DNA of 20,096 nt from assembly GCA_027730885.1 (NCBI GenBank), contig JAQCHM010000012.1:1-20096 (forward strand), written 5' to 3'. Positions 20,091 to 20,096 of the stretch are shown piece after piece (within the stretch, counting starts at the first letter, position 1; each line of letters starts with the position of its first letter). The notes under the pieces are model-generated. The model did no database searches and was not told where the DNA came from. It worked only from the letters and a program-made list of their open reading frames with translations. Made by a program: the position numbers and the translations under genes. The DNA is from Actinomycetota bacterium (GTDB lineage Bacteria; Actinomycetota; Acidimicrobiia; Acidimicrobiales; SZUA-35).

Positions 20091-20096
20091 CTCGCC

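Noticed and set aside
1..20096. CRISPR arrays, tRNA or rRNA genes, insertion sequences, phage or integrase genes
   Set aside because: I looked for regular direct repeats, tRNA-like cloverleaf ends, transposase or integrase motifs and terminal inverted repeats, and found none. Composition is uniform across the window.

Overview
The window is chromosomal DNA of a high-GC Gram-positive bacterium, most likely an actinobacterium and perhaps of the Acidimicrobiia (inference). The signs are strong G/C bias at third codon positions, many GTG and TTG starts, actinobacterial families (DUF2510, MpaB/DUF2236, mycoredoxin-like glutaredoxin, actinobacterial ferrochelatase), and many genes with a TANNNT box 6-8 nt before the start codon and no Shine-Dalgarno sequence, as expected for leaderless mRNAs. 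Genes are packed tightly. No gap between genes exceeds 300 bases; the longest are 7540-7718 (structured leader) and 2205-2358 (divergent promoters). I see no rRNA, tRNA, CRISPR array, insertion sequence or integrase.

Layout. 1-2204, minus strand: GNAT acetyltransferase, small HELVH metalloprotease with a coding-like out-of-frame tail, and a secreted/membrane TPM-like protein cut by the window edge. 2359-5185, plus strand: SRPBCC protein, NAD(P)-binding SDR with a DUF2867 half, and an MpaB/DUF2236 oxygenase-like protein. 5213-7539, minus strand: a five-gene run of two tiny membrane proteins, DUF2071 protein, SDR and 4-TM membrane protein, mostly joined by ATGA overlaps. 7719-9278, minus strand: ferrochelatase, then cytidine deaminase with its own leaderless promoter. 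9348-11344, plus strand: endonuclease/exonuclease/phosphatase protein translationally coupled to a DUF2510 membrane protein. 11309-17411, minus strand: AI-2E-type permease, glutaredoxin, a 42-codon small ORF, then topoisomerase IV/gyrase-like A and B subunits in the order parC-parE. 17423-18565, minus strand: M50 site-2 protease with CBS domains. 18640-19212, plus strand: degenerate alpha/beta hydrolase. 19178-20035, minus strand: tail-anchored Swt1-type HEPN protein with a TTGACG/TATACG promoter.

Most genes are housekeeping or general metabolism, and I find no complete new defence or mobile system. The most interesting signals are: the repeated leaderless start architecture; the hidden coding segment after the metalloprotease; the tail-anchored HEPN protein; the natural EGNSA toprim motif in the topoisomerase B subunit, at the position of the E. 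coli GyrB D426N quinolone-resistance change; a small ORF between glutaredoxin and parC; and a nested inverted repeat in the leader of the five-gene run.
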